64,000 nt of DNA from Motiliproteus coralliicola (GCF_003345655.1 NZ_QQOH01000003.1:1-64000), one strand, 5' to 3'. Shown: positions 52,161-60,673, numbered from the stretch's first letter. Notes: a model not told the origin generated them from the sequence alone. Program-made: numbers and translations.

Positions 52161-53511
52161 GAATGAAATGGACTCCCCCTTCCTTGGGTAGCAGTGCCAC
52201 GCTTACCTGCGGGCAATAGGACGATCAATGGGAGGTGTAACATGTCCGTTTCTACGCTTGGCGTTGATCTCGCCAAAACTTCGTTCAGTATCCACGGCGT
52301 TGATGCACGTGGCAAGGTGCAGCTTCGCAAGAACCTCAACCGTTCCAAGTTATTGGATTGCATCGCCAATCTACCGCCTTGCCTGATCGGGTTGGAAGCC
52401 TGTAGCGGAGCCCACTACTGGGCCCGTGAGTTTCAGAAGCAGGGCCATCAGGTGCGGGTCATGGCCCCCAAGTACGTCATCCCCTACCGCACCGGTGCCA
52501 AAAACGACGTTAACGATGCCGATGCCATTTGCGAGGCGGTCAGCCGTCCTCGCACCCGTTTTGTGCCGATCAAGTCGGCTGAACAGCAAGCCGTATTGGC
52601 CGCTCATCGCATCCGCAAAGGCTGGGTCAAAGAGCGCACCGCTCTGATCAATCAGATCCGCGGCCTGATGGCCGAGTTCGGAATCGTGGTTGCACAGGGG
52701 CGCTGGTCGTTTCAGCGAGAGTTACCGAGAATATTGGAGGATGCCGAGAACGAGCTGCCGACAATCGCGCGCGCCCTGTTGCACGAGTGCTACGAGCACC
52801 TTCAGGTCTTGAACCAACGGATCGACGATCTCGAGCGTTGCTTCGACATCGTGGCCGCGCACAATGAAACCGTGCAGCGCTTGATGACCATTCCCGGAGT
52901 CGGCGCTCAGACCGCAACCGCCATCGTGGCCTCGGTGGGCAAAGGCCAGCAATTCGACAAAGCGCGTGACTTCGCTGCCTGGTTGGGGCTGGTCCCCCGA
53001 CAGTACACGACCGGCGGCAAGTCGAGGCTGGGGCGCATCACCAAACGGGGTGATACCTACCTGCGAACGTTATTGGTTCACGGCAACCGAGCAGTGCTGG
53101 CTCGGGTGGCGAACAAGCAGGATCATCTCAGCGAATGGAGCAAAGGGCTCATCGAGCGACGGGGCTATAAACGTGCTACGGTCGCCTTGGCGGCCAAGAA
53201 TGCCCGGATAATCTGGGCGATGTTGCGATCAGGAAAAGAGTACGAAGCGTTCGCCGCCTGAAAACAGGCGGCAAACGCTGAAGACACTCACCGGACATTG
53301 CGAGGGCGGTGGATGACGTAATGCACAGACCAGAACGGGTAAACCTGTTTAATGCGGGGGCCTAAAAGGCCGTCTAACGAATGAGGGCCCGTTCAGCGCG
53401 TTTCATCAGGGCCAGGGCGAAAAAGCCCAGTAACAGGCCGAATGTAGAGCGGCAGTCCGACAACCTTACAGAGTCAGTTTAGTCCTTGTGGTGCCAGGAG
53501 GAGTCCATGTA
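52161..53511 (+). mobile_element. IS110-family (IS1111-type) insertion sequence in an attC site
   Basis: About 1351 bases carrying one transposase. Subterminal inverted repeats ATGGACTCC (52168-52176) and GGAGTCCAT (53500-53508) fit the IS1111 subgroup, which has no target duplication. Boundaries were set by comparing the flanks with the intact related attC. Insertion lies exactly at the core site, the known habit of the IS1111-attC group. The 240 bases after the transposase are non-coding IS sequence. Confidence 0.8.
52242..53261 (+). CDS. IS110-family transposase
   Basis: A 339-residue DEDD-type transposase. The N-terminal RuvC-like domain opens VSTLGVDLAKTSFSIHGVDA and has PCLIGLEACSGAHYWARE and KNDVNDADAICEA with the acidic residues. 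The C-terminal transposase_20 domain contains LMTIPGVGAQTATAIVASVG and SRLGRITKRGDTYLRTLLVH with the conserved Ser region. The start is ATG 52242 with GGGAGG five to six bases upstream. It appears intact. Confidence 0.94.
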   Translation: MSVSTLGVDLAKTSFSIHGVDARGKVQLRKNLNRSKLLDCIANLPPCLIGLEACSGAHYWAREFQKQGHQVRVMAPKYVIPYRTGAKNDVNDADAICEAVSRPRTRFVPIKSAEQQAVLAAHRIRKGWVKERTALINQIRGLMAEFGIVVAQGRWSFQRELPRILEDAENELPTIARALLHECYEHLQVLNQRIDDLERCFDIVAAHNETVQRLMTIPGVGAQTATAIVASVGKGQQFDKARDFAAWLGLVPRQYTTGGKSRLGRITKRGDTYLRTLLVHGNRAVLARVANKQDHLSEWSKGLIERRGYKRATVALAAKNARIIWAMLRSGKEYEAFAA

Positions 53512-53582
53512 GCCGCAGTAACGGGACGAAGCCGCGTAGCGGCTGAGTTCCGTGCCAAGCTCAGCTGGGCATTAAGTTGACT
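53512..53582 (-). repeat. Main part of the IS-interrupted attC
   Basis: Minus strand: GTCAACTTAATGCCCAGCTG, GGAACTCAGCCGC-TAC-GCGGC, ending ...GTTACTGCGGC where the insertion sequence begins. It is closely similar to the site at 50742-50818. Confidence 0.7.
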
Positions 53583-53588
53583 GCCTTG

Positions 53589-53867
53589 TTAGGTTGTTTC
53601 ATTGAACAATCCTACTCCTAGCCACCATGCGGTGATTATAAGCAATTGAATAATTAGCCAAATACCAATGAACACTATGTGGCTACGATTATCTTCGGTG
53701 AAATTGCTTAAAATCTTGGAATAGACGAAATCAACAAGAAGCCCTGCCCCTAAAATAGCTACAACCCAAACAGCAGCAGGAAAAGAACTCATCATGAGTG
53801 CGATGAAAATATATAAAGGGGTAGATGCTATCCCTGCTACCCACTTGTTTCTTGCAATTGCGCTCAT
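53589..53867 (-). CDS. Cassette-encoded membrane protein, unknown
   Basis: A 92-residue protein with three hydrophobic stretches (STPLYIFIALMMSSFPAAVW, VVAILGAGLLVDFVYS, IVFIGIWLIIQLLIITAWWL). No family recognised. AAGG lies just before the ATG. It begins about 20 bases after a GTTAGGT core site and ends directly at the next attC, fitting a minimal cassette. Relatively AT-rich. Confidence 0.6.
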   Translation of the reverse strand: MSAIARNKWVAGIASTPLYIFIALMMSSFPAAVWVVAILGAGLLVDFVYSKILSNFTEDNRSHIVFIGIWLIIQLLIITAWWLGVGLFNETT

Positions 53868-53883
53868 CCTTGCACCAAATCAA

Positions 53884-53930
53884 CCTAACGACGCTAGGCC
53901 GCACCTGTTTTATCGGTGTCGGATTTGAGC
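53884..53930 (-). repeat. Short attC-like site overlapping a gene end
   Basis: Minus strand: GCTCAAATCCGACACC, then GGTGCGG and the core GTTAGGT. It overlaps the 3' end of the 191-residue gene and is shorter than usual, so the call is tentative. Confidence 0.35.
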
Positions 53931-54469
53931 ACCTTTTTATCTTTTTTGTTGATAGGTTTTATCAGTCCCGTATAAGTTATTAGAAATATTGTAAAGCAGA
54001 CTGCCAAAATAAAAATTGATGAATAATTAAAACCTGATGATACTGCTTTAACAAAAGCCCAGACAGGAATACCAAGGCTAAAAGCAAGTAATGGAATAAT
54101 AAGCATAGAAAGAACGGTTTTTTTATCATTTCTAGACATCAGTGCGGGACTGAATTGATGAAAATTCCATATGTTTGGATACGTTAAAAGCCAAACCGTC
54201 TCAAGAGAGTTATCGTTTTTCGCCAGCAGTCTATCTTTAAGTTCTCTTTCATAATTTGCCGCAGCTATAAAACGATAGAAGAAACAGCTATCAATAAACA
54301 TGATGACTGAAACAGCATTCTCATACTTAAGCTTTAGGTTAATAAAAGGAACTATTAAATCACTTTGTGATGAAGATGCTAGAAAAATAATCGCAATAAA
54401 GCTTGAAAACAAAAAAGCTCTAAGGGCTGCTCCTGTGACCTTTCCAGATTCAAAATATGTCTGTTCCAT
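53894..54469 (-). CDS. Cassette-encoded membrane protein, unknown
   Basis: A 191-residue protein with about four membrane segments (ALRAFLFSSFIAIIFLASSS, VSVIMFIDSCFFYRFIAAAN, SMLIIPLLAFSLGIPVWAFV, SIFILAVCFTIFLITYTGLI). The soluble loop contains VWLLTYPNIWNFHQFSP. I do not recognise it. It is strongly AT-rich. It starts about 18 bases after the core GTTATCT of the attC at 54487. Confidence 0.6.
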   Translation of the reverse strand: MEQTYFESGKVTGAALRAFLFSSFIAIIFLASSSQSDLIVPFINLKLKYENAVSVIMFIDSCFFYRFIAAANYERELKDRLLAKNDNSLETVWLLTYPNIWNFHQFSPALMSRNDKKTVLSMLIIPLLAFSLGIPVWAFVKAVSSGFNYSSIFILAVCFTIFLITYTGLIKPINKKDKKVLKSDTDKTGAA

Positions 54470-54486
54470 TAGCCACTCCAGTTAAA

Positions 54487-54547
54487 GATAACGAAATAGT
54501 TCAGTGGAGTCCGGCACAGCCGGGGTCCATTGAAACGCCTTGTTATG
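54487..54547 (-). repeat. attC-like site
   Basis: Minus strand: CATAACAAGGCG, TTCAATGGACCCCGG-CTGTG-CCGGACTCCACTGAA, then GTTATCT. The long inner arms with small mismatches and bulges are typical of folded attC. Confidence 0.7.
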
Positions 54548-54683
54548 ATAAGTCTCGGATGCCCACCTGACTTCGATGAGCGCAGCAGCGGTAAACACAG
54601 GGTTGCGTTCGCAGCGGTGCAGGAGCACGCCGTGGGGGGAAGATAAAATCGAATCAGGGGTGGTGATAGCAGCAACTCCTTTG

Positions 54684-54748
54684 CCGTGAACCGCAGACTT
54701 CGTCCTCAGAAACCTACGTGTTCTGTGCGCGTAGTCTGCGGTTCACGG
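54684..54748. repeat. 16-bp perfect inverted repeat
   Basis: CCGTGAACCGCAGACT and AGTCTGCGGTTCACGG around a 33-base spacer. No T-run follows. Possibly the ends of a tiny mobile element or a structured RNA. Confidence 0.55.
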
Positions 54749-54900
54749 TAGCATGAAGAGCTGGCGCAGACTATCGGCATTTTTCGTATTTTGCAGTCAT
54801 CAACGATGAATGCTGAAATCAATCAAGTTATTAATTATTAACAGAAAAACGTTAAAACAATCTTAGGAAATTCGGTGCCTGATAAGATCATAACAGCCTG

Positions 54901-54955
54901 GTTATGAGGACAGCGTCCTCATAACAATTATTAGCGGGACGTCCATATATCCCGC
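54901..54955. repeat. Two adjacent hairpins
   Basis: GTTATGAGGAC-AGC-GTCCTCATAAC (perfect 11-bp arms, 54901-54925), followed by GCGGGA...TCCCGC (54934-54955). The first bears GTTATGA/TCATAAC ends reminiscent of attC cores, but it is too short to be a full site. Confidence 0.5.
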
Positions 54956-55409
54956 GCCTTCAATTTCTTCCACCGTTCTAGCCATCTGTTTTCATTTGTC
55001 TTTCATGAAATGTCACAAAAGGGCTCAGGTGAAATGAGGACAGGAGCTCAATTTGGATCGGGAAAGGCGGTCTGTCAGGAAGGATTACGCCCATGCCATT
55101 GTCTCCATTGTTGCAGTCCCTTGCCGAGTCTATGACCGTTCGGCGTTTCGGTTAGCCCAAGAACAGGCTTACCGATATGGGACCTAGTCTTCCATATTCA
55201 TCTAACAAAGGAAATATCCCGCCCGGATCAGGAAGGACCTGGAGATTAGCACTGGGTTATCTGGCCATATGTTGGCCGTTTATCGTGGCAGAGATAGATG
55301 GATGAGGGTTGTGGGAAAGGAGGGTAGATTGCGGCTGTTTCAATGCAGAATGTTTCTGCTCCCAAACAGCCGCCGATCTGAACAGAGCCCCGCTTGGGAC
55401 TTGGATAGC

Positions 55410-55676
55410 TTACTGCTGCTGTTCTTGTTGCTCTTGTTGCTTTTGCTGTTCCAGCATCGCTTCGGCCATTTTACGACCGTAGATCTCCATCACTTTTTCG
55501 CCGTCGCCGTCGGCTTCGTGCATCGCTTCGACCAGCGCCTTGACGGTCGGCAGGGTCTTCTCGACCATCGCTTCGATATATTGCTCGGGAGTGGTGCCGG
55601 TGAATTGCTGATAGGCGGAAAACAAGGATGCCGCTTCGTCGGACAGTGCAATGGTTACGTTGTTGTTATCAGCCAT
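55410..55676 (-). CDS. Small Gln-rich-tailed protein, unknown
   Basis: An 88-residue protein. Residues 1-50 (VTIALSDEAASLFSAYQQFT, then TPEQYIEAMVEKTLPTV) look helical, loosely like ribbon-helix-helix proteins. The last 15 residues are almost all Gln and Glu (LEQQKQQEQQEQQQ), encoded by CTG/TTG-rich repeats on the other strand. AGGAGA lies just before the ATG. No family recognised. Divergent from the second DUF3461 gene. Confidence 0.6.
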   Translation of the reverse strand: MADNNNVTIALSDEAASLFSAYQQFTGTTPEQYIEAMVEKTLPTVKALVEAMHEADGDGEKVMEIYGRKMAEAMLEQQKQQEQQEQQQ

Positions 55677-56060
55677 GGCCGGATCTCCTGAAAAACGTAT
55701 CTATAAAAAATCAAAAGGTGAAAGCCGCCTGCGTTGGACTATGTCGTGCAATGTTGTGCAAAGTGGCCGCAAGCGCACTATAGCAGTCAATACTGAAACT
55801 TACCCACCCAAGCGTACTAGGACCAGAGCCGAATCCGCTGTAGAGCCAACCCCAGGTCACCCCGCTCCGATTGATCGCTTTTCAACCACCCGTCGAAATT
55901 GATGCTGGCGTTATCGGCGATCCAAGACTGGTCCTATGGGGGATCGATCCGTCGCTCTAGGCTTACGGATCTGTCACCGAGCCATCCCTGTAACGTCAGT
56001 TTAAACCGACCTGCAGCGAGGCGCCGGCCCAAGCCCATACTAATCACAAGAGGCCTTCGC
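55677..56060. other. Divergent intergenic region
   Basis: About 380 bases between the Gln-rich gene and DUF3461 gene 2. Both promoters presumably lie here. No repeat, hairpin or reading frame stands out. Confidence 0.35.
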
Positions 56061-56399
56061 ATGACACGCTACCCGACGCTAACCGCGATGGGCGTAGAAG
56101 ATCACGACCAGATCGATCGCTACACCCTGCTCCCCAACGGCAATAAAGAAACCGTTTTGAAGGTGTATTTCAGCCGGCCCGATGAGAGCGCGCTCCCCGA
56201 CAGTAAGAAGTTTGTGTTCCGCCAGGCGGAAGGTGAAGAGCGTCTACAGCAAGCCCTGGTTGAGCTAAACCAACTGTCCCGCCCCCCTCAGAGCCAGCAG
56301 CAGACCCGGCTGCAGCTGGAGAATGAGCTGTTGCAGTTTGAACAGGTGATGCAGGCCAAGCTGAGCGAACTACGTCAGCAGCTGCAGAACTGGAAGTAA
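56061..56399 (+). CDS. DUF3461-family protein, second copy
   Basis: A 112-residue paralogue of the 46569 gene. It opens TRYPTLTAMGVEDHDQIDRY and has TVLKVYFSRPDESALPDSKK, then a coiled-coil-like C-terminus (LENELLQFEQVMQAKLSELR). Shorter than copy 1 in the middle. AAGAGG lies six to seven bases before ATG 56061; upstream in-frame codons are not supported. Function unknown. A strong terminator follows. Confidence 0.85.
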   Translation: MTRYPTLTAMGVEDHDQIDRYTLLPNGNKETVLKVYFSRPDESALPDSKKFVFRQAEGEERLQQALVELNQLSRPPQSQQQTRLQLENELLQFEQVMQAKLSELRQQLQNWK

Positions 56400-56460
56400 C
56401 GGAGCGAACGTTCGCCGCGCACCAAACAGCCAGCAAGCAGCCGGCAGTGAAAAACCAATA

Positions 56461-56498
56461 AAAAAGCCCCGATCGGATCTCGCCGATCGGGGCTTTTT
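56461..56498. terminator. Bidirectional terminator between DUF3461 gene 2 and the aldehyde dehydrogenase gene
   Basis: AAAAAGCCCCGATCGG, six-base loop, CCGATCGGGGCTTTTT, a perfect stem with A- and T-runs on both sides, between convergent genes. Confidence 0.93.
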
Positions 56499-56554
56499 AC
56501 TATGGGGCCAGAAAGGGGGCCAGCCGCGCCAGAGCGGCCGCCGGCCCAGTCGAA

Positions 56555-57904
56555 TCAGGCGTCGATCCAGACGGTTTTGACGTTGCAGAACTCCATCAGG
56601 CCGTGGCTGCCCAGCTCGCGCCCCAGACCGGATGCCTTGATACCGCCAAACGGCAGTCGTACATCGCTGCCGACCATCGCATTGACGAAGCAGCAACCGG
56701 ATTCAACACCGCGGGCAAAGGCCTCACCGCGCTGCAGGTCGGCGGTCCAGACGCTGGCCCCCAATCCAAAGCGGGTCGCGTTGGCCATCCGCAGCGCTTC
56801 CTGCTCGTCGGCAACACGAACAATGGTAGCCACCGGGCCGAACAGTTCCTCATCGAAGGCGGTCATGCCCGGCTGAACCTGATCCAGAATCGAGGCTTGG
56901 TAGAAGTAGCCATCGCCCTCTTGGATATCGCAACCACAGAGCGGCTTGGCCCCTTGGTAGATGCTGGCCTGCACCTGGGCATGCAGTCCGGCGCGCAGGT
57001 CTTCACGGGCCATCGGCGCCAAAGTGCTACCCGGCTGCAACTGTGCCACCCGCTCTTTCAACAGCTCAACAAAGCGATCGGCGATCGCATCCACCAGAAT
57101 AAAGCGCTTGGCGGCGATACAGATCTGACCGGCGTTGCTGAAACGCGACTTCACCGCAATTTCGACCGCCTGCTCCAGGTTGGCATCCTCAAGCACCACC
57201 AGCGGGTCGGAACCACCCAGCTCCAGTACCACCTTCTTCAGGTTTTGACCGGCTAGGGTGGCGACCTGGCGACCGGCTTTCTCACTGCCGGTGAAGGCCA
57301 CACCCTGAATCCGCTCATCGGCGATCAGCGCCTCGGTCTGCTCCACTGAGATCAGCAGGGTGCTGAACACCCCTTCGGGCAATCCGGCTTCCTGAAACAG
57401 CGCCTCGACCGCCAGCGCGCAACCGGGGACATTGGGCGCATGCTTCAACAGCGCGGTGTTACCGGCCATCAGGGTCGGGGCCAGGAAACGGAACACCTGC
57501 CATAGCGGGAAGTTCCACGGCATGATGCCCATCACCGTGCCCAGCGGCTGAAAAATCACCTGGCTCTTGTGGGCGGCGGTGGCAACGCTTTGGTCGGCCA
57601 GCAACGCGGCGGTGTTATCGGCATAGTGATCACAGGCCAGTGCACACTTATCGACTTCGCCCAGGGCCTCGGCTTTCAGTTTGCCCATCTCCTGGCCCAT
57701 CAGTTCGGCCAGCGACTCGCGATCACGACGCAGCAGCTCCGCCACCTTGCGCAGGTAAAGGCCACGCTGCAGGTAGCTCTGGCCACGCCAGCCCGGTGCG
57801 GCAGCGGCGGCCTTGGACAGCTTGGCTTCCAACTGCTCGGCAGTCAGGGCGTCAAAGACCTGGTCGACCACACCGGTGGCCGGGTTTCTGGATTCAATAA
57901 TCAC
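56555..57904 (-). CDS. NAD(P)-dependent aldehyde dehydrogenase, succinate-semialdehyde type
   Basis: A 449-residue ALDH. Marks in order: GTVMGIMPWNFPLWQVFRFL, GVAFTGSEKAGRQVATLAGQ, the catalytic Glu in VVLELGGSDPLVVLED and catalytic Cys in NAGQICIAAKRFILVD, ending LPFGGIKASGLGRELGSHGL. Length and motifs resemble the Sad/YneI and GabD2 types, which oxidise succinate semialdehyde. The start is GTG 57904 with GAGGAG eight bases upstream; a longer frame of 64 codons before it is not protein-like. No GABA genes are adjacent, so the natural substrate stays open. Confidence 0.87.
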   Translation of the reverse strand: MIIESRNPATGVVDQVFDALTAEQLEAKLSKAAAAAPGWRGQSYLQRGLYLRKVAELLRRDRESLAELMGQEMGKLKAEALGEVDKCALACDHYADNTAALLADQSVATAAHKSQVIFQPLGTVMGIMPWNFPLWQVFRFLAPTLMAGNTALLKHAPNVPGCALAVEALFQEAGLPEGVFSTLLISVEQTEALIADERIQGVAFTGSEKAGRQVATLAGQNLKKVVLELGGSDPLVVLEDANLEQAVEIAVKSRFSNAGQICIAAKRFILVDAIADRFVELLKERVAQLQPGSTLAPMAREDLRAGLHAQVQASIYQGAKPLCGCDIQEGDGYFYQASILDQVQPGMTAFDEELFGPVATIVRVADEQEALRMANATRFGLGASVWTADLQRGEAFARGVESGCCFVNAMVGSDVRLPFGGIKASGLGRELGSHGLMEFCNVKTVWIDA

Positions 57905-58488
57905 GTTCCACGCTCCTCTGTGGCCAGGATAACCCGACCGATCGGTTATTCTTATAAACAGTATCGAGTGTTCACGGACTCTCTTCTCTATATACCCTGT
58001 GAACAGCTTGACCCATGGTAGAAAGCCCGCCACATAGGGACAAAGGCCAGTCTTGACGCCTGACTGGGTCCAGCCTTGAGGGCGGTTAATATCCACTGGT
58101 TATATCAGTACCCCCGAACTGGACCATTACTTTAATCCGGGTGCTGATTAGAGTTGCTAGGAACCTATGAATAAGTCCTAGCAGGACTCTGGCTTTCAGG
58201 TTGATTCAAAATCCAGGCGCAGCTTTGAAGCCATGTCTAGACCTGACGAGAAGCTGCAACGCAGAGTGTGAATCAAACTGAAGGCCCCAAGGGCAAGGCC
58301 TAAAGTCGACAGACTCGTTGTTGCAGCCTTTGCCAAGGGCGGCAGCCATTGACTGCAGCCTGCGCCTAGATTCTGCCGACTTTAGGCACTTGCAGAGTCT
58401 AGCTAGGACTTGTTCAAAGGTTCCCCTATAACAATAACGGGTGGTTGTTCCTTGCCGTAACACCGCCGCCCAGTTCGGAGCCCAACGG
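57905..58488. other. Non-coding region holding MITE copy B
   Basis: About 580 bases between the divergent aldehyde dehydrogenase and YeiH-family genes. Its centre is occupied by the MITE at 58160-58424, so the two native promoters lie on either side of an insertion. Confidence 0.5.
58160..58424. mobile_element. 265-bp MITE with IS5-type ends (copy B, inverted)
   Basis: The same element as at 49487-49751 in reverse orientation, again 265 bp. Ends are GGAACCTATGAATAAGTCC and the inverse of GGAACCTTTGAACAAGTCC. The internal sequence around TCTAGAC and CTGCAACGCAGAGTG matches copy A. Flanking CTA remains on both sides, a decayed target duplication. No coding potential of its own. Confidence 0.8.
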
Positions 58489-59514
58489 ATGATGAAAATG
58501 ATCGGACTAGAGCGCAGCCCTCTGGAGTACCGCAAGACCCTGCAAAAGCTTTTGCCCGGCGCCGCCATCTGTATGGTTATCGCTATGGCAGCCAAGTTTG
58601 TTTCTGAGCATTACGGCGGCCCCGTTATCCTCAACGCCCTACTGATGGGCATGGCCTTCAACTACCTGTCCAACGAAGGCAAGTGTGTTCCCGGCATTCA
58701 GTTTTCCGCCAAGACCGTGCTGCGTTTCGGTATCGCCCTGCTGGGTGCGCGGATCACCGTCGAGCAGCTGATGAGCCTGGGCTTCACCCCGATCGTTATC
58801 GTTTTGATCGCCGTTCCTTCCACCATTTTCTGTGGTGTCCTGATGGGCCGCTGGCTCGGTCTGGGTCGCTCGCAGAGTGTTCTGACCGGCTCCTCCGTTG
58901 GTATCTGTGGTGCATCGGCCGCGCTGGCGGTTGCTGCGGTACTGCCGCAGGACAAGGACTCTGAAAAGAACCTGATCTTCACCGTCATCGCCGTGACCGC
59001 ACTGAGCACCGTGGCGATGATCGTCTATCCGTTTATCGTTACCTATTTCGGACTCGATACTGCCGCCAGCGGTGTTTTCCTCGGCGCCACCATCCACGAT
59101 GTGGCCCAGGTAGTCGGTGCCGGTTACCTGATGTCCGACGAGATCGGTGATATCGCCACCTTCACCAAGCTGCTGCGCGTATCGATGCTGGTTCCGGTGG
59201 TACTGATCATCTCGCTGGTCGCAGCTCGCTGGGGTCAGACCGAAAGCAGCGGCAAGCCGTCCGGATTCCCACTGCCGGGCTTCCTGGTCGCCTTCATCAT
59301 CATCGTTGGCCTGAACAGCGGCGGCGTTATCGCCCCGGAAGTTTCCAGCATGATGGTTGAAGCCTCTCGCTGGTGTCTGATCGTTGCCATGGTCGGCCTG
59401 GGCATGAAGTCCTCCTTCCAGGAGCTGGCAGCCATGGGCTGGCGCCCGATGGCGCTGATCGTCGGCGAAACCCTGTTCCTGGCCGTACTGGTTCTGATCT
59501 TCCTGCAGTTCTGA
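58489..59514 (+). CDS. YeiH-family putative sulfate/sulfite exporter (PF03601)
   Basis: A 341-residue inner-membrane protein with about ten hydrophobic segments (AAICMVIAMAAKFVSEHYGG, GPVILNALLMGMAFNYLSNE, VLRFGIALLGARITVEQLMS, TGSSVGICGASAALAVAAVL). Family marks GICGASA and GATIHDVAQVVGAGY are present. PF03601 members have been proposed to export sulfate or sulfite made during sulfonate breakdown (for example SuyZ). With tauABC, tpa and xsc in the window, an export role for sulfur oxyanions is reasonable but not shown. ATG 58489 follows GGAG. Confidence 0.82.
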   Translation: MMKMIGLERSPLEYRKTLQKLLPGAAICMVIAMAAKFVSEHYGGPVILNALLMGMAFNYLSNEGKCVPGIQFSAKTVLRFGIALLGARITVEQLMSLGFTPIVIVLIAVPSTIFCGVLMGRWLGLGRSQSVLTGSSVGICGASAALAVAAVLPQDKDSEKNLIFTVIAVTALSTVAMIVYPFIVTYFGLDTAASGVFLGATIHDVAQVVGAGYLMSDEIGDIATFTKLLRVSMLVPVVLIISLVAARWGQTESSGKPSGFPLPGFLVAFIIIVGLNSGGVIAPEVSSMMVEASRWCLIVAMVGLGMKSSFQELAAMGWRPMALIVGETLFLAVLVLIFLQF

Positions 59515-59643
59515 TAATTTCTGCAGGGTTAGACCAGCCCAGAACAGCCCCGAAATATCCAGCTAATTTAGTTACTACGTCGCCGCGCGTGCACCCGAAG
59601 AGGTGCACGCCAGTCCGACCTGAGCGCAACCGCGGAGAAACCC

Positions 59644-60621
59644 ATGAGCGACATCCATCTACAGCAACCCGATTGCCTGGTTTCAGTACGTGATGTGTTC
59701 GGCATCGATTCCGACCTGAAGGTACCAGCCTTTAGCGAACGTGATGACCATGTGCCGGAGATCGACCCGGCCTACCGGTTCAATCGTGAAGTCACCCTGG
59801 CGATTCTGGCCGGCTTCACCCAAGACCGCCGGGTCATGATCCAGGGCCTGCACGGCACCGGTAAATCGACCCATATCGAGCAGGTCGCCGCACGCCTGAA
59901 CTGGCCCTGTGTACGGGTCAACCTGGATGGTCACATCAGCCGTCTGGACCTGGTCGGCAAGGACACCATCAGCCTGCAGGACGGCAAGCAGATCACCGCG
60001 TTCCAGGAAGGCATCGTGCCCTGGTCGCTGCGCCGCCCGGTGGCGTTGATCTTTGATGAGTTCGATGCCGGTCGCCCGGACGTGATGTTCGTCATCCAGC
60101 GGATTCTGGAGCGTGACGGCAAGTTCACCCTGCTGGATCAAAACGAAGTGATCCAGCCGCACCCCTACTTCCGTCTGTTCGCCACCGCCAACACCGTTGG
60201 CCTGGGCAACCTGAACGGCCTCTACCACGGCACCCAGGTACTGAACCAGGCCCAGATCGACCGTTGGAATATCGTCGTCAGCCTCAATTACCTGCCGCGC
60301 CAGGAAGAAGTAGCGATCGTTCAGGGCCGGGTACCGGGCCTCGACAATGACGCCGGTCAGGCACTGGTCGACCGCATGGTGGCCGTGGCCGACCTGACCC
60401 GCCAGAGCTTCGCCTCCGGCGATCTGTCGATCCTGATGTCGCCGCGTACCGTGATCTCCTGGGCGGAAAACCAGCAGATCTTCCACGACACCGAACTGGC
60501 GTTCCGGCTCAGCTTCCTGAACAAGTGCGACGAGGCCGAGCGTGAGCTGGTGGCCGAGTACTATCAGCGCTGCTTCAACGATGAGCTGCCTGAATCCGAA
60601 TCACTGCATCAGATCGCTTAA
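59644..60621 (+). CDS. cobS: Cobaltochelatase CobS-like AAA+ ATPase
   Basis: A 325-residue AAA+ ATPase. Walker A is [11 protein letters not shown] near residue 68, Walker [11 protein letters not shown], and the CobS N-terminus is seen in [20 protein letters not shown]. CobS with CobT forms the chaperone part of aerobic cobaltochelatase; CobN, the chelating subunit, is not in the window. Similar AAA/VWA pairs are also used by other metal enzymes. cobT follows after 52 bases. Confidence 0.88.
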   Translation: MSDIHLQQPDCLVSVRDVFGIDSDLKVPAFSERDDHVPEIDPAYRFNREVTLAILAGFTQDRRVMIQGLHGTGKSTHIEQVAARLNWPCVRVNLDGHISRLDLVGKDTISLQDGKQITAFQEGIVPWSLRRPVALIFDEFDAGRPDVMFVIQRILERDGKFTLLDQNEVIQPHPYFRLFATANTVGLGNLNGLYHGTQVLNQAQIDRWNIVVSLNYLPRQEEVAIVQGRVPGLDNDAGQALVDRMVAVADLTRQSFASGDLSILMSPRTVISWAENQQIFHDTELAFRLSFLNKCDEAERELVAEYYQRCFNDELPESESLHQIA

Positions 60622-60673
60622 ACCCGATCGGCTCAGCTAGATCGAATAAGCCAATTCGAAAGAGAGTATCGCG

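Larger units (their letters stand above)
54470..55409. other. Non-coding region with attC-like site and several inverted repeats
   Basis: About 940 bases with no credible gene. It holds the attC at 54487-54547, a 16-bp inverted repeat at 54684-54748, and two hairpins at 54901-54955. The remaining part (54960-55409) shows nothing I can name. No integrase gene or attI is found here, although this is the side on which a cassette-array platform would be expected. Confidence 0.5.

Noticed and set aside
54469-54675. 68-codon minus-strand frame
   Set aside because: Covers an attC-like site and low-support sequence; not protein-like.
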